A stretch of 64,000 nucleotides of DNA from Apis mellifera (GCF_003254395.2 NC_037641.1:295001-359000), one strand, 5' to 3'; counted from the stretch's first letter, positions 1 through 10,990 are shown. Numbers and translations: made by a program. Notes: generated by a model from the sequence alone, not told the origin.

Positions 1-97
1 ATTATTTGAAATTTTTTATTGTCCATTTTCTTGTCCAAACGCAATGTATAATATTACTTTCGATTGTTAACGTTATTAATGTAAATGTATTACATGG

Positions 98-1110
98 TTT
101 TTTTCTCAATCACATATTTCTAGGAAATAAATTATATTGCAATTTACTAACGAAGGATAAATAATTAAGATTTAAGATTTTGGTGATTGAGAAAGTGAAA
201 ATAAAATTTATTTAAAATTATTTGAAATTTTTTATAAAGTATTCGTATCATAAAGTTTTGTGAGTGACTTGGTTTAATGAGAAACATGCAACAAAGATAA
301 TATTGTTGAATATTAAATATTAAGATATTGATCGTGAATCGAAACTTATCTATTATTAATTTAGTTTATGTTTAAGGTAAAAGAATTGAAAATATAAACT
401 TGAAAATTATCATATAATAAACATGCTATAAATTTTGTAAATCTGGGTTCATTAAATAAACAAATACATTTATAAAATAATAAAAAATGGCTCAAACTTC
501 TTTGAAAAATTTATTATTATGAAGATTTTTGCTAAGAAATTCAAAGAAAGAAGATCGAGTCTCAATGAAAAAATCCTAACCTCAAAATGGACAAAAGAAT
601 TTTTTTTCTCAATCACATATTTCTACGAAATAAATTATATTACAATTTGTACTTACAGATTAACGATAAATAATTGTTTAAGGTTTAAGATTTTGGTGAT
701 TGAGAAAGTGAAAATAAAATTTATTTAAAATTATTTGAAATTTTTTATAAAGTATTCATATCATAAAATTTTGTGAGTGACTTGGTTTAATGAGAAACAT
801 ATAGCAAAGATAATGTTAAATATCTTTGACTTCTTTGTTGAATATTAAATATTAAGATATTGATCGTGAATCGAAACTTATCTATTATTAATTTAGTTTA
901 TGTTTAATAATGCAGGTAAAAGAATTGAAAATATCGATGAAAATTTGTAAATTATCATATAATAAACATTCTATAAATTTTGTAAGTCTTGGTTCATTAA
1001 ATAAACAAATACATTTATAAAATAAAATAATAAAAAATGGCTCAAACTTCTTGTTTGAAAAATTTATTATTATGGAGATTTTTGCTAAAAAGTTCAAAAA
1101 AAGAAGATCG
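98..1110. repeat. Two diverged copies of a ~500-bp tandem unit
   Basis: A block beginning with T-rich sequence and CTCAATCACATATTTCTA recurs about 503 bp later (111 versus 614 for the CACATAT anchor). The GGCTCAAACTTC anchor recurs at about 491 and 1041, so indels have changed the spacing. Shared sub-blocks include GATTTTGGTGATTGAGAAAG and GTGAGTGACTTGGTTTAATG. The window start (1-30) resembles an internal part of the unit, so the array probably began upstream. The short ORFs inside are by-products of the repeat. Confidence 0.85.
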
Positions 1111-1600
1111 AGTCTACGATTAGATTTAAATTCAATTCGAGTCTCGATGAAAAAATTCTAACCTCAAAATAGACAAAAAAATGTATCATCATGCAGATTT
1201 TTCCTAAAAAGTTCAAAAAAAAATGAGAAGATTGATTTAAATTCGGGATTTAATTCGAATATCAATGAAAAAATTCTAACCTCAAAATAGACAAAGAAAT
1301 TTATCATCATGCAGATTTTTGTTAAAAAGTTCAAAAAAAAGATGAGATTAAACTACGTTTAGATTAAAGTCTACGATCAGATTGATTTAAATTCGGAATT
1401 CAATTCGAGCATCGATGAAAAATTTTTAACCTCAAAATAGACAAAAGAATTTATCATCATGCAAATTTTTGTTAAAAAGTTCAAAAAAAGATGAGGTTAA
1501 ACTACGTTTAGATTAAAGTCTACGATTAGATTGATTTAAATTCAATTCGAGCATCGATGAAAAAATTCTAACCTCAAAATAGACAAAAGAATTCTACAAC
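1111..1600. repeat. Short tandem subunits (~120-150 bp) continuing the array
   Basis: The block CTAACCTCAAAATAGACAAA followed by ATCATCATGCAGATTTTT and a GTTCAAAAAAA tract appears near 1158, 1279, 1429 and 1569, spaced about 120, 150 and 140 bp. The same block closes the upstream ~500-bp unit (about 575), so the short array seems to be an amplification of that unit's end. Confidence 0.8.
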
Positions 1601-1689
1601 TTTCCGGTTGGACTAATGACAAGATATTAAATAAAAATAATTTCAACTCAATCTCTGAAAACTCGATCGATCGTTTCCTTGGCAGCATA

Positions 1690-2110
1690 AAAAGAATTGC
1701 ATGAAATCACTGCCCGGTGTGAAGAAAAACGGACGTGAAACGGAAGTTAGTCCGAAGACTTAGCGAGAAGATTGTCAAAGGATTAAAAATAAAGCGTCAC
1801 AGCTTGTAACCTTCAATGACGACAACGTTGGAAACACGAGAACCCGAGTTAAAGTTAAATACCGAAACGAGAATAATGCGATTTCATAGCGGCGGCGGCG
1901 GCGGCGACAGGCCGCGCGAAAGCGCAAAAGTGCACCCATCAGATTATGCTAACGTAGAAAAACAGCCTGTTGCGCGGCGCGCCACGCTATTGTTATCCCC
2001 AGCTCGCGTTGCTTTAACACGGTATTCTCGAACGGAATCTTTCGTAATCGTCCCATCGATCGTGCTCCGCCAGTCCAGGCCCGGAGGCAAAATTGAATTG
2101 AGATTTGCGA
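1690..2110. other. CpG-rich islet in AT-rich DNA
   Basis: Composition rises sharply, with a GCGGCG run at about 1890-1907 and many CpG dinucleotides. An ETS-like ACGGAAGT lies near 1740. Such islets in bee genomes often mark exons or regulatory DNA. No definite gene is seen apart from the doubtful ORF at 1816. Confidence 0.4.
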
Positions 2111-2214
2111 AAGGATATTCTTCGATGTTTAAAAATATGCACGTAATTTTAAGTTTCGTGCGATTTATTCATCTTGTCGATGATTTCTTCAAATTTATTT
2201 TACTATTAAATTAA
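1816..2214 (+). CDS. Doubtful ORF, 132 aa, no recognised domain
   Basis: An ATG-initiated frame runs 132 codons to TAA across a CpG-rich islet. The product starts MTTTLETREPELKLNTET, has a Gly run from the GCGGCG repeat (about residues 26-30), an Arg/Ser-rich middle, and a hydrophobic C-terminus made from AT-rich flanking DNA. I recognise no family, signal peptide or catalytic motif. The first two thirds could be a real exon; the tail looks like read-through into non-coding sequence. Stop codons are rarer in GC-richer DNA, so this length alone is weak evidence. Confidence 0.2.
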   Translation: MTTTLETREPELKLNTETRIMRFHSGGGGGDRPRESAKVHPSDYANVEKQPVARRATLLLSPARVALTRYSRTESFVIVPSIVLRQSRPGGKIELRFAKGYSSMFKNMHVILSFVRFIHLVDDFFKFILLLN

Positions 2215-2755
2215 GAAAAATCTTGTTTTCGATTTATAATAATTTGAATATATTTATTTTTCACTTTTTAGATATATATTGATTTATATGTGCCTCGAAC
2301 TGCATTATCATTTTATTATTATCGTTATTGCATCGTACGTGAAATGAAATAATGTATTTTTTATCAATGCATAAACAGCTACAAATTTATAAATATATTT
2401 GTAACATGAAAATGTAACATAATTGCGTTACAATAATGATATATAAGCTATTTATGATTAAAAGTATTCTAGAATTTCTTCTTAAACATTCTTTAGAAAT
2501 TAATAGTTGTACACTTTGTGGTGTAATTTGAACCTTACGTAACGATGTGATTCACGATGATGAATCAGTTATAAATATATTAATGAAAATTTAAAATAAT
2601 ATTATTGTGATTATTATTCTCTGAATAAATATTTCTCAAGAGAGAATATAGATGGATAGAGGAATAAAAAAATATTTTAAATTTCAAAGAGTTTAAAAAC
2701 AAAAGTTGCACAAACTGTTTACGCATTATCAAATTCAAATTTAAATTTCGAAATC
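2215..2755. other. AT-rich, nothing identified
   Basis: Low-complexity A/T sequence with only very short ORFs. I see no repeat unit, gene or motif cluster. Confidence 0.6.
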
Positions 2756-3118
2756 TTAACGATCGGCCTAATTTCGACCGTTATTCACCCGTGGAGATAA
2801 TTCATTGACTGCGTAATTAAAGTAACGTGCCAAAACGGGCGAGTTTTTCTCGCTCCGCGACACGTCGCGCCTTAAAAATGAGATATCCGCTTAATATTCC
2901 GCTTCTTGCCCCGATCGAACGCACGATACAAACTGAATAATCTTATCTTGGCGTTGCGCGGTCAAAATGGAAAAGCGTGGGATCAAAAAAACGCCACTTT
3001 GTCGTTCCATTATTGCGTTCTGCGAGATCCTCTAATGTTGATAAACACGTGTATGTATAATATTGCTCAACGACTACTGGAATTTTGCACGAGTAAAATT
3101 TATATTAAGAGAGAATAA
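2756..3118. other. Small CpG-rich islet
   Basis: GC-richer sequence from CGATCGGCC through CTCCGCGACACGTCGCGCC to about 3060. An open frame covers 2906-3118 but begins without a convincing start and shows no domain. It may be conserved non-coding DNA. Confidence 0.35.
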
Positions 3119-3120
3119 AG

Positions 3121-4070
3121 AAACAATTTAATATTTCGTCTTGACCGTAGATTTTATCATTCGCATATCGTAAAAACTCTCTTGTATTTTTTAATTTTCA
3201 CGAATTGTTGTTCTTCCAACAATGAAAAAATATGTTTAAATAAGATAAAAATAATAAAATTTCATTTTTTACAAATATTATATTATTATTGTAATTTTTA
3301 ATTTATCGATCTTTAATATTTTTTTATTATTTAACGATCAATTTATTTTATTTTTATAGATATTGATAAAATTTTTTATATAAATAATCATAAATAAAAA
3401 TAGATAATAATAAGAAGATGGAAAAAATTGTATATATATAATATGTGATCGATGAATATAAAATAGAGCAGAATAGAAAAAAGATTAATTCTTTTTATAA
3501 TATTAAAATTATACGTTTTGCACAAATATATTTTAAATAAATAAGAAACAGCTTGTATTATTTGTATGTGCTTATATTTATTCTAAAAAGTTTCATAAAA
3601 CAGTCATTTTTAATTACAGATTAACATTGTTTTTGTTACAAATGAATAAAAATTTATGTATAAAAGTTTTGTAAATCAAGTTTAAAAATTATATTGTATT
3701 GAAATAAAATAATGGAGTAATGCTATTATTGTACATCTACTATGTAAAATATATTAATAAATGTATATGCAAGATTGAAGTAAATAAGATATTATTAAAT
3801 TGAGAAAAAAATTTTTATCTTTTTTAAAAGCTATATTATATAATTTTATATAATACAATGAATTTATTTCATAGTATCTAAAATAATATTTTTTTCTAAC
3901 ATATATTTATAAATTATCATAAAATTTTATAATAATTAAAGAGAATTGCTAAAAAAAAATCTAAATAAAATGGAAAAGTTAAAAAATTTTTAATCTTTTT
4001 CATAATTTTTCACAAAAATTCAATAAATTCATATTTCTTGTATTCTTTATATACGTAAAATTAAAAGTCT
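3121..4070. other. AT-rich, nothing identified
   Basis: Very A/T-rich, rich in TATATA and poly-T tracts. No repeat array, coding frame or motif cluster is seen. Confidence 0.6.
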
Positions 4071-4345
4071 TTTGGGAAGCGTCGTGTTATATCAATAAGA
4101 TGTTCCATTTTCTCCAAGATTAGATTCCTTATTAAAAATAGATTCGCATGAATCACTATTCAGCTTGCACAAATTCGTCACTTTGAAGTTAATAAAATGA
4201 AATAGTGGGGACAAACGGGGAAGTGAGTGCGGAGCGAGCACCACTCGAACGTTTTATTGCGTGGCACTCTTTGTTCCAGCTGAAAGTAGCGTTTATTGCG
4301 CCAAGGACGTACGTATATACTTTCACGTTAGATTGAATATAGAAC
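4071..4345. other. Small GC-richer islet
   Basis: The segment 4200-4320 has GGGGACAAACGGGGAAG and several CpGs. A 64-codon open frame (4261-4455) lacks a plausible ATG start, so no gene is called. A possible acceptor (TTTGTTCCAG) and donor (GTACGT) flank a 29-nt stretch, too weak to annotate as an exon. Confidence 0.3.
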
Positions 4346-4820
4346 TCGTTGCATGGTTCGTGAAACTTGCAATAGGAAAAGATGAAAATCGTCGATTAGA
4401 TAACCAAAAATTAACATTACCAATTTCTTTATTGATCAATAAACCGATAAAATAAGCTTTAACATTGCACAAATATCAAAAAATTTCTTGGAATTTGTAT
4501 TAAATAAAATTGAAATAATGTAACAATAATCACGTTTTGATATAAATTTTTTTTTTTTGGAAAAATGTAGAAAAAAAGTTACTCGTTAAATCGATCGAAA
4601 ATTATTTATTTTTGAAAATTTTTATTTTTTTATAACGTGAAATACTCGAAATCTTTTAAAATCTAAAATCCGATGGAGTTTTTTCATTCTGTTACAAGTT
4701 GTTCTAAAACGAATTTAAAATAAGCAAACGATTTAACGATTTATTTCAATGAACTTTAAAATCGAGGAATATTTTAAAGATGCCAACGTAATGCGAATTC
4801 CTACGCCTTGCTTCTTGTAA
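4346..4820. other. AT-rich, nothing identified
   Basis: A/T-rich sequence with T runs. It leads into the candidate splice acceptor at 4828. Confidence 0.5.
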
Positions 4821-4829
4821 ATTTTGCAG

Positions 4830-4898
4830 ATGAACGAAGAGGATGACGAGTATGATGCTATTTTGAATTATATTAATATGCAAATTTATCAATCGTGA
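4830..4898 (+). CDS. Candidate 3'-terminal coding exon, 22 codons (partial)
   Basis: A good acceptor (CTTCTTGTAAATTTTGCAG ending at 4829) is followed by a frame reading MNEEDDEYDAILNYINMQIY and two more residues, then TGA at 4896-4898. Only this phase is open; the other two hit TGA within five codons. The acidic, balanced composition is unlike random AT-rich translation, which favours K, N, I and F. An AATAAA lies at 5107-5112, a plausible poly(A) signal. No upstream exon can be assigned and the protein is not recognised. It could also be a chance match or a start-codon-bearing small ORF. Confidence 0.28.
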   Translation: MNEEDDEYDAILNYINMQIYQS

Positions 4899-5870
4899 AT
4901 GTACATTGATCATTTCTTTTGCATTTTATATGTACGTACATAATAGATAATTTATATAATATTTATAGGATATTTTAAATTTTTAGCATTAAAAAATTAA
5001 AAAGTTTATTAAAAAAGAATTTATATATATATATATCCAAATATTTCCTTCTTTTAAACAAATATTCGTTTTAATATAAATTAGATATAATTCACAATTT
5101 TATTTAAATAAATCAATCACGTATATTTAATTTGTTTAAGGACGTTGACTTTATTGTTAGAACTGAAGCAAAACCAAAATAATGAAAATTGAAATAATCA
5201 TTTATTGCAAAACTAGAAAGTAAAAATTTTGAATCTCGATCTGTAATTTTATTCTGTAATTAAATTTTATATTTTTAGCTATCAACTTTGATCAATCAAT
5301 TTGCTTTTTGTTTATAAATTTTGTTTATAAATATTGCTTTTTATTATTATATATATCATGTTTAAAAGCAATCAAATAAATGTTTTTATCTGTTATTTAA
5401 TTGTCGAATAAATTATGCAACTAATTGGTAATTACTTAAGATAACATGTATGAATTATAATTGCAAAAGATTGCATGTAACGAAAAAAATAAAAATATGC
5501 AAAATTATATTTTTTTAAATGATAAAAGACAGAAAGAAAAAATTTTATTATGCTATTGTGATAAAAAAAAAACAATATTTCAAAACTCGGAAATAATTCA
5601 AAAAATTCATTTTTGTTAAATTCTTACGCGACAATTTGTATTTACTTTTTATAATCTATAAAAAATTATAAGAATTATATAGCTATTTTTATACAAATAA
5701 TTTTCGCTAATAAAAAAGAAAGTCACCTTCAAATTTTTCAAAACATCTTCACGTAAACTATTTGTATCTGAATAAAACATCTTTTTATTTATTCTTTATA
5801 ATTTTAAATTTAAAATTTAATTCATTTATATAGTTGATATTTTGTATACAAAATTAAAAATTATGCTTAC
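4899..5870. other. AT-rich, nothing identified
   Basis: A/T-rich sequence with a short TATATATATA tract near 5022-5032. Only the AATAAA at 5107 is noted. Confidence 0.55.
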
Positions 5871-5874
5871 AAAT

Positions 5875-6015
5875 ATGGCGAAACATGATAAACAGGATGC
5901 GGTAAGATTTAACGTGCAAGATATAATCGATCCTATTATCACGACTGAAAGATTTTATTCGACACGCCTCTTACACTATTCCATGTGTAATTGCGTTTGG
6001 ACTAGTCATCGGTGA
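5875..6015 (+). CDS. Candidate small ORF, 46 aa, unknown
   Basis: ATG at 5875 opens 46 codons to TGA at 6013. The product begins MAKHDKQDAVRFNVQDIIDP and ends with two Cys in MCNCVW. It is hydrophilic and mixed in composition, with no signal peptide or membrane segment. A consensus donor GTAAGA lies inside (GT about 5898), so this could instead be a first coding exon of about eight codons that splices onward. No family is recognised. It sits at the edge where composition rises toward the 6.4-7.9 kb islet. Confidence 0.2.
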   Translation: MAKHDKQDAVRFNVQDIIDPIITTERFYSTRLLHYSMCNCVWTSHR

Positions 6016-6440
6016 ATTATACCCACACACTGGTACTTTTTCACTTGCAAGAAGATCGAGCAGTCCTTGACCTTGGTTAATTTGAAAATCGCTTGAACGC
6101 GAATTATACGAATGCAAACATCAGAAACGTGAATAATAATTTCGATCGAAGAAGAAAATAATAATCAATAATCTATCGTAACATAGTCGATTTATCGAAA
6201 GTTTAAGTGAAACTGAATTTTGATGATAATATTAATTTTTCATTAATTTTGCATTGAAAATGAAAATTTACGGTAAGAGATTCCGACAAGAGATTCTTTC
6301 GTGAAGGTAATTAAATGTAAATGTAGGAAAAGTATACTTATATATACATGATCAAGTGACGAGAACAAGTTTCGTAATACGTATAATGAAAACAAATATA
6401 TAATTCTGACATAAATATTGACATAAAGCGATGAAAAGTC
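6016..6440. other. Intermediate composition, nothing firm
   Basis: Mixed A/T-rich sequence between the small ORF and the large CpG islet. No repeats or clear coding frames. Confidence 0.45.
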
Positions 6441-6572
6441 GAGTGTATCGTTTGACCCCGGTAGAAGTCAGTGTTCGACACTCCTTGTTTCGCTCTGTGG
6501 AATGACGAGCGGCAAAAAAAAAAAAATCTATCTACGGTCGCAGCGAAAGGAAGAAAAGGACTTAGGAAAGGT

Positions 6573-6588
6573 CACGCGCCTGCGCGTG
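6573..6588. promoter_or_regulatory. NRF1/erect-wing type palindromic site
   Basis: CACGCGC-CT-GCGCGTG is a perfect inverted repeat with 7-bp arms. Read on the minus strand its core is CGCGCAGGCGCG, which fits the published NRF1 consensus YGCGCANGCGCR exactly. NRF1 (Drosophila erect wing) binds CpG promoters as a dimer. Binding here is inferred from sequence only. Confidence 0.45.
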
Positions 6589-6892
6589 CAATGTATGCCT
6601 GGAAAGAGCGCGGCTGTTCGTATATCCGCGTTCATGGACATACGTGCGACTGTTTTCAAAACACGGTCGGTAAAGTAGACATGTGAGATACGTCAACCGT
6701 CGAGGGGGGAAAAAAAAAAGCGGGCAAAGAGCGGGACTCGTTCAAAATTCCATGAACTCGACATCAACACGACGAGTACACGACATCGAAATACCGCCGA
6801 TAGCGCAATTTTCTAGAATCGTCGGTCGCGCGACACACGAGCACCGGATACTATTTACAAATTCTCGGTTATTTTCCTAGCCCGTTCTCGAA

Positions 6893-6920
6893 TCAGGTTA
6901 GGTCGATGACGGTAACCTGA
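6893..6920. repeat. 8-bp inverted repeat, 12-nt spacer
   Basis: TCAGGTTA (6893-6900) and its exact complement TAACCTGA (6913-6920) flank a 12-nt CpG-containing spacer. It may be a dimeric factor site or chance. Confidence 0.5.
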
Positions 6921-7930
6921 ATGTCGTATTTGAATCGGATCACCGGGCCTCGTGATCGATACGTTCGAACGGAATAAATTGTTTTCGTGTGCTACCATAT
7001 GGAGCTACGAACGAGCTATATCGTACGTTCTATATTAGGGCAATACTCACATCTTGTAAGAGCCTCTTCGTGTTGTCGTCGGGGCGCAGTGACACAGCAC
7101 GTCTCACCGATGTTCACCGATATCAAAGCACGCTTAACATGTATCCGATCCGAGCGTTCTCCCGTCCACTTAGCGTGCAGGGATACGATGCGTTTCTGAG
7201 TACTTTTGCATATACTCTCGTTGTCCGGCACCACACGTGACGTTTTTAATCGGCAATAACGCGGAGAGGAGAAACGATAAAAAGTGAGCCTCTATGAAGT
7301 TTCTCGTGATTAGTCTCACGTTCGACCGATCGTGCGCACTGTGTGGATCGTCACCAATAGACGCGCTGCTTTTACGATATTTCAGCGGGATCACCAAAAA
7401 AAAAAAGAACTTGTTTGCTCGATCGATGAAACGTGGCTGCCCGTCGTCGTTGACGGGCAGACAGGCGAACAAAAAATTGAGAACGAGTTAAAATCGAAGT
7501 TCCTGTTTCTGATCGATTCCGATCTTCCGAACCACCGTCGTAATAAACCGCTTTGTCGTTTGCTTTCACAGCAGAGATGGTAAACACACAAGAATAAACG
7601 TGGGATGATACGAATGACAAACGTATTGTTTTCAACTATGACGGAACGCGAGGAAAAACTTTCGAGTACAACGTCGGGTTACACGTCGACGACACCTTAA
7701 GTCGCCGCGGCGAACCAATTGACACTGACAACCGCGTTCAACTCGAGCGCGCACGCACTCTACTTTCCCCCACTCTTTTCATCTACTCTCTAACTATAGA
7801 TACCTATCCCCTCCACATCTAACCGCGCTCTATCTCGTATTGTTCGTAGACGTCCATACTGCTCTTCCCTTCGAAACAGCGCTTCCACACACTCCTAGGT
7901 AAACGATTCAACTCGGATTTTGACGTATGT

Positions 7931-8230
7931 GCACACGCGTTACGTGCATAATAAAAAGCCTAAAGAATGCCGGCCGGCGAAATGACAGTTTACATAAGAT
8001 GTGTCGTTATATTTTTAAGTTTATGAAAGCAAATTTTTACATCAAAAATATTTTTGACGATATATATATATATCATTATTTAGACTTTAATTTTGTTTCA
8101 ATTTTTGATTGAATCGAAAGTATTTGTTTAAAAAAAAATAGATAAAAGATATAAAAATTCCAAATATATCCAAAGAATAAACAAAATGATACGTTTTATA
8201 ACATTACACAAGAGTTTTTTCGATCCTATA
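7931..8230. other. AT-rich gap between islets
   Basis: Returns to A/T-rich sequence with a short TA run (8058-8073). No gene seen. Confidence 0.5.
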
Positions 8231-8640
8231 AATATACGCCAGAGTTTCGTAGAGAGCGTCGCACGCTTCGCGAACATGAACGGGCATATTTATATGTATT
8301 ATAAATTGCACAATTCTTATCTCTGGTCGTGATTGTCGCCGTAATTGCATAATAACGCCAACGATTTCCACCGATAAAATAGAATGTCGATACATACATC
8401 TGCTCGATATTATTTTTCGTTGGCAAAAAAAATCCTCGCGATATATTTTCTATCCACCGACGATCAGTTTCCGGTGGCCGTCGAGTGTATGTACGTGCAC
8501 GCACGCACTCACACACTCGCGTCCAACATTTCCAACGACTTCTAGAATCAGCTTACCGTGCTTTATAGACGCCTGCGTCTACGAACACACGGTAGAGCAC
8601 GGGATCGTCCTACTACAATCAGTTGAATATTTCCACATCG
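8231..8640. other. GC-richer islet
   Basis: CpG-rich sequence with a GTACGTGCACGCACGCACTC tract near 8491-8510. Open frames exist on the minus strand without convincing starts or domains. An arthropod initiator-like ATCAGTT lies near 8620, just before the ATG at 8644. Confidence 0.3.
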
Positions 8641-8643
8641 ACG

Positions 8644-8895
8644 ATGAAACTTTTCAAGAGTTGTTGCCCTACTTTTTCCCCCTCGATTCCTACCTGGTTA
8701 GGAATTTTCTACCAGCTGCTCTTTTCTATCGCTTCCGTTATCGTTGTTATCGTTCACATGGAAAGAAATCCGAGACCAAGGCGATGCCGGAAAAGGAAGA
8801 CGATAATTAATACAATTAATAGACGCAACGTGGAAGAAGAGACGACATTCTCCAGTATACATATATATACACTGTACATTGCATATACAATATAA
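8644..8895 (+). CDS. Candidate small membrane protein ORF, 83 aa, doubtful
   Basis: An ATG with acceptable context (ATCGACGATGA) opens 83 codons. Residues 1-18 include MKLFKSCCP; about residues 19-38 form one hydrophobic segment (WLGIFYQLLFSIASVIVVIV); a strongly basic stretch follows (RPRRCRKRK, about 44-52). The positive charge after a single segment would suit a signal-anchor protein. The C-terminal third is translated from TA-rich DNA and looks non-coding. No family is recognised. Chance remains the simplest explanation. Confidence 0.2.
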   Translation: MKLFKSCCPTFSPSIPTWLGIFYQLLFSIASVIVVIVHMERNPRPRRCRKRKTIINTINRRNVEEETTFSSIHIYTLYIAYTI

Positions 8896-9760
8896 CACAC
8901 TTTTGCAAGATTATTGCACACGCACGAATTAGATTGGCGGCAACAGGATCAGCGAACGTTCTAATTCCCTCGTAACGCTCGTATGTACATATATTTCCCT
9001 TTTTTCGCGCAATGCATGCATAATATATTTTCGTAATATCTATGCATGATATACGATATCAGAAGCCGTTTATCAGAATTTAAACCTACGCGTGTTCCTT
9101 GCAATTTCACTATCACTAGCGGTATGTATAATATAGAGAGAAGGGAAAATGGAAAGAAAAAAAAAAAAATAATAATAATAATAATAACGTGAGAGTATTC
9201 ACCATTTGCGTTTAATTAGTTGGCACGGGAATTGGGTGAAATCGACGTGCCTCGCAATCGGAATCGAACGGTGAGGTTTATAGTTTCGGTTTTAAGTAAT
9301 AGTTTTTGCACAAATTTACAAAAGTTTGCATATTTTTATACGCATCGAGTTTTAAAAAAAAAATTGTAATTTTATAAATATACATCTTTTGTGACGAGAA
9401 GAAGAGAAGAGAAGATCAAATCGAGTAATTACTGTTTATTTTTATTATTAAATGAATATTTCGTTATAACAAAAATAAAAAAAAATACTCCTTTGGCTTA
9501 CATTAATTTATTAATTTATTAATAATACTCGTTAATAAATTTTGTTATTGATGACGTTAATAAGCTATTTTCTTTTTTTAAGTTTAAAGATAAAGATGAT
9601 AAAATTGATATAGAAGATAATTTCTGTATAAAGGAAAGAAAGAAAGAAAAAAAAGTGAATTGACGAAGTTCCAAAGGCACTTTTAGGTCAAACAGTTATC
9701 ACAGGTTATTGACTTTGCTTTAGATCGTTACTTTCACGTCATAGTATTGGTCTACGGTGC
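8896..9760. other. Mostly AT-rich; short (AAT)n at 9166-9187
   Basis: Poly-A then ATAATAATA microsatellite at about 9160-9187, and purine-rich AGAAAGAAAGAAAA at 9637-9655. Several acceptor-like CAG/TAG sites lie at 9688-9726. Nothing else is supported. Confidence 0.5.
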
Positions 9761-9766
9761 TTTTAA

Positions 9767-9970
9767 ATGGAAGTTGCGGTTTATCTATTCTCGGATGCGC
9801 TACATGTCATTCATCGATGTTCGCATAAGAATTCGCGCGTTTTGAATACCTCGACTTTTGCAACCAAACGAGGGAAAAATAAAAATAAGAGAAAAAAAAA
9901 ACAATTTTTTCCAATATTTTTATCAGTTTTGTTATTATTATTAATTTCACGATCAATTCAAACTATTTAA
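9767..9970 (+). CDS. Doubtful small ORF, 67 aa, hydrophobic tail
   Basis: ATG in good context (TAAATGG) opens 67 codons. The N-terminal half (MEVAVYLFSDALHVIHRCSH) lies in GC-richer DNA and is mixed in composition; then comes a Lys/Asn/Arg run (about 35-46) and a C-terminal hydrophobic segment (FFPIFLSVLLLLLI). The layout resembles a tail-anchored protein, but the basic and hydrophobic parts come from A-runs and T-runs that give such residues by chance. An acceptor-like TTTGCTTTAG lies 40 bp upstream. No family recognised. Confidence 0.18.
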   Translation: MEVAVYLFSDALHVIHRCSHKNSRVLNTSTFATKRGKNKNKRKKKQFFPIFLSVLLLLLISRSIQTI

Positions 9971-10590
9971 TTTTGTCAACATTTTAAAATTATATCGGAT
10001 GAAAAATATTTTTATATTTACGTTTGACTCGCTAAAAAATTGAAGAGTCAAATTTTCTTAATAATTTATTGCAATTATAAATCTATTAAAATAACGAATG
10101 TACTTTTTCATTTCTAAGTTGATAATTTTGTTATTCGTTTCTTAAGTCGTATTCAAAGGATAAAAATTTTATAAATTTTGGTTCAATTTCTTGAAGAATT
10201 TAGTTACTTTCGGATCTTTGATTTGAATTTAGTGAACGAGTTATTCGTGTTCTCAATAATAAAGAGAGAGAAAAAAAAAAGATATATAACAAGATGAATT
10301 ATGAATATTTATGTTTGATGCATGCGATTGCTTACATTTGTTCGTAATTCGAAATTTATTTCTTTTTTTTTTGTCGATTTGAAATTTTTTTCATTTTTTT
10401 TTTAAATAAAAATTCGAAAGTTTTATCCTTGTATCACGATGTAATTTCTTTTCCATATGTCTTTTATGAGATAATGTAATTGAAAAATATCATATACGTA
10501 ATTGCATCGAGATATGGAATAACAAAAGTGAACAAAAGAATTATCGTAAAATAAATTCTTAATAAAATCGACGAAATACACGAACGATTA
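9971..10590. other. AT-rich, nothing identified
   Basis: A/T-rich with a purine tract (10261-10282) and T runs (10362-10402). No gene or repeat unit. Confidence 0.5.
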
Positions 10591-10929
10591 TTAACTTTAA
10601 TCTTCCGGACAAAATGAGAGAAATAAAAAAGAAAAAACAAAAATATAGGCAAGATATGAAACAGAGAGAAAGATTTTCGCTCGAAACGGCAACAATATGT
10701 TGCGAGAGGACGCACGAGCAACGTGCCAACACAATGAAAGAGCAACGAGTGGCGGAGCATCGTGCGCCCGGCCAACAGGGGCGAGTGAAGGTGTCGGTGA
10801 CGTAATACGCGCAACCGCCGATATACAGGAACAGAGAAGTGGGGTTGCTCGTGATGGTAAAGGTGGGCCGCATAGTGGAGGGCCGGTTGTCGCACAAACA
10901 GGCAAAGTGGGGAGAGAGTGCATCGAGCT

Positions 10930-10941
10930 CGCGCAAGCGCA
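10930..10941 (+). promoter_or_regulatory. NRF1/erect-wing consensus site
   Basis: CGCGCAAGCGCA matches YGCGCANGCGCR at every position. It lies in the CpG-richest part of the islet. Confidence 0.45.
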
Positions 10942-10976
10942 ACGGCGCGCAACGCTGCGCTGTGCCGTGTTGCGCA

Positions 10977-10990
10977 GTCGCCACGGCGAC
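10977..10990. repeat. Perfect 6-bp inverted repeat, X-box-like
   Basis: GTCGCC, AC spacer, GGCGAC. The layout recalls an RFX X-box but one half-site departs from the consensus (GGCGAC rather than GGCAAC). Confidence 0.35.

Larger units (their letters stand above)
6440..7930. promoter_or_regulatory. Large CpG-rich islet, promoter candidate
   Basis: This is the longest GC/CpG-rich stretch of the window, with open frames in several overlapping phases on both strands, as expected when stop codons become rare. None begins with a convincing start plus a recognisable domain, so I call no CDS. It contains a consensus NRF1-type palindrome (6573-6588), an 8-bp inverted repeat (6893-6920) and, at 7730-7900, a C/T-rich run of the kind seen near insect transcription starts. 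Direction of any transcription cannot be told. Confidence 0.4.

Noticed and set aside
7294..7635. Several overlapping open frames on both strands in the 6.4-7.9 kb islet
   Set aside because: No ATG-initiated frame with domain or codon-like pattern stands out; simultaneous openness on both strands reflects GC content.
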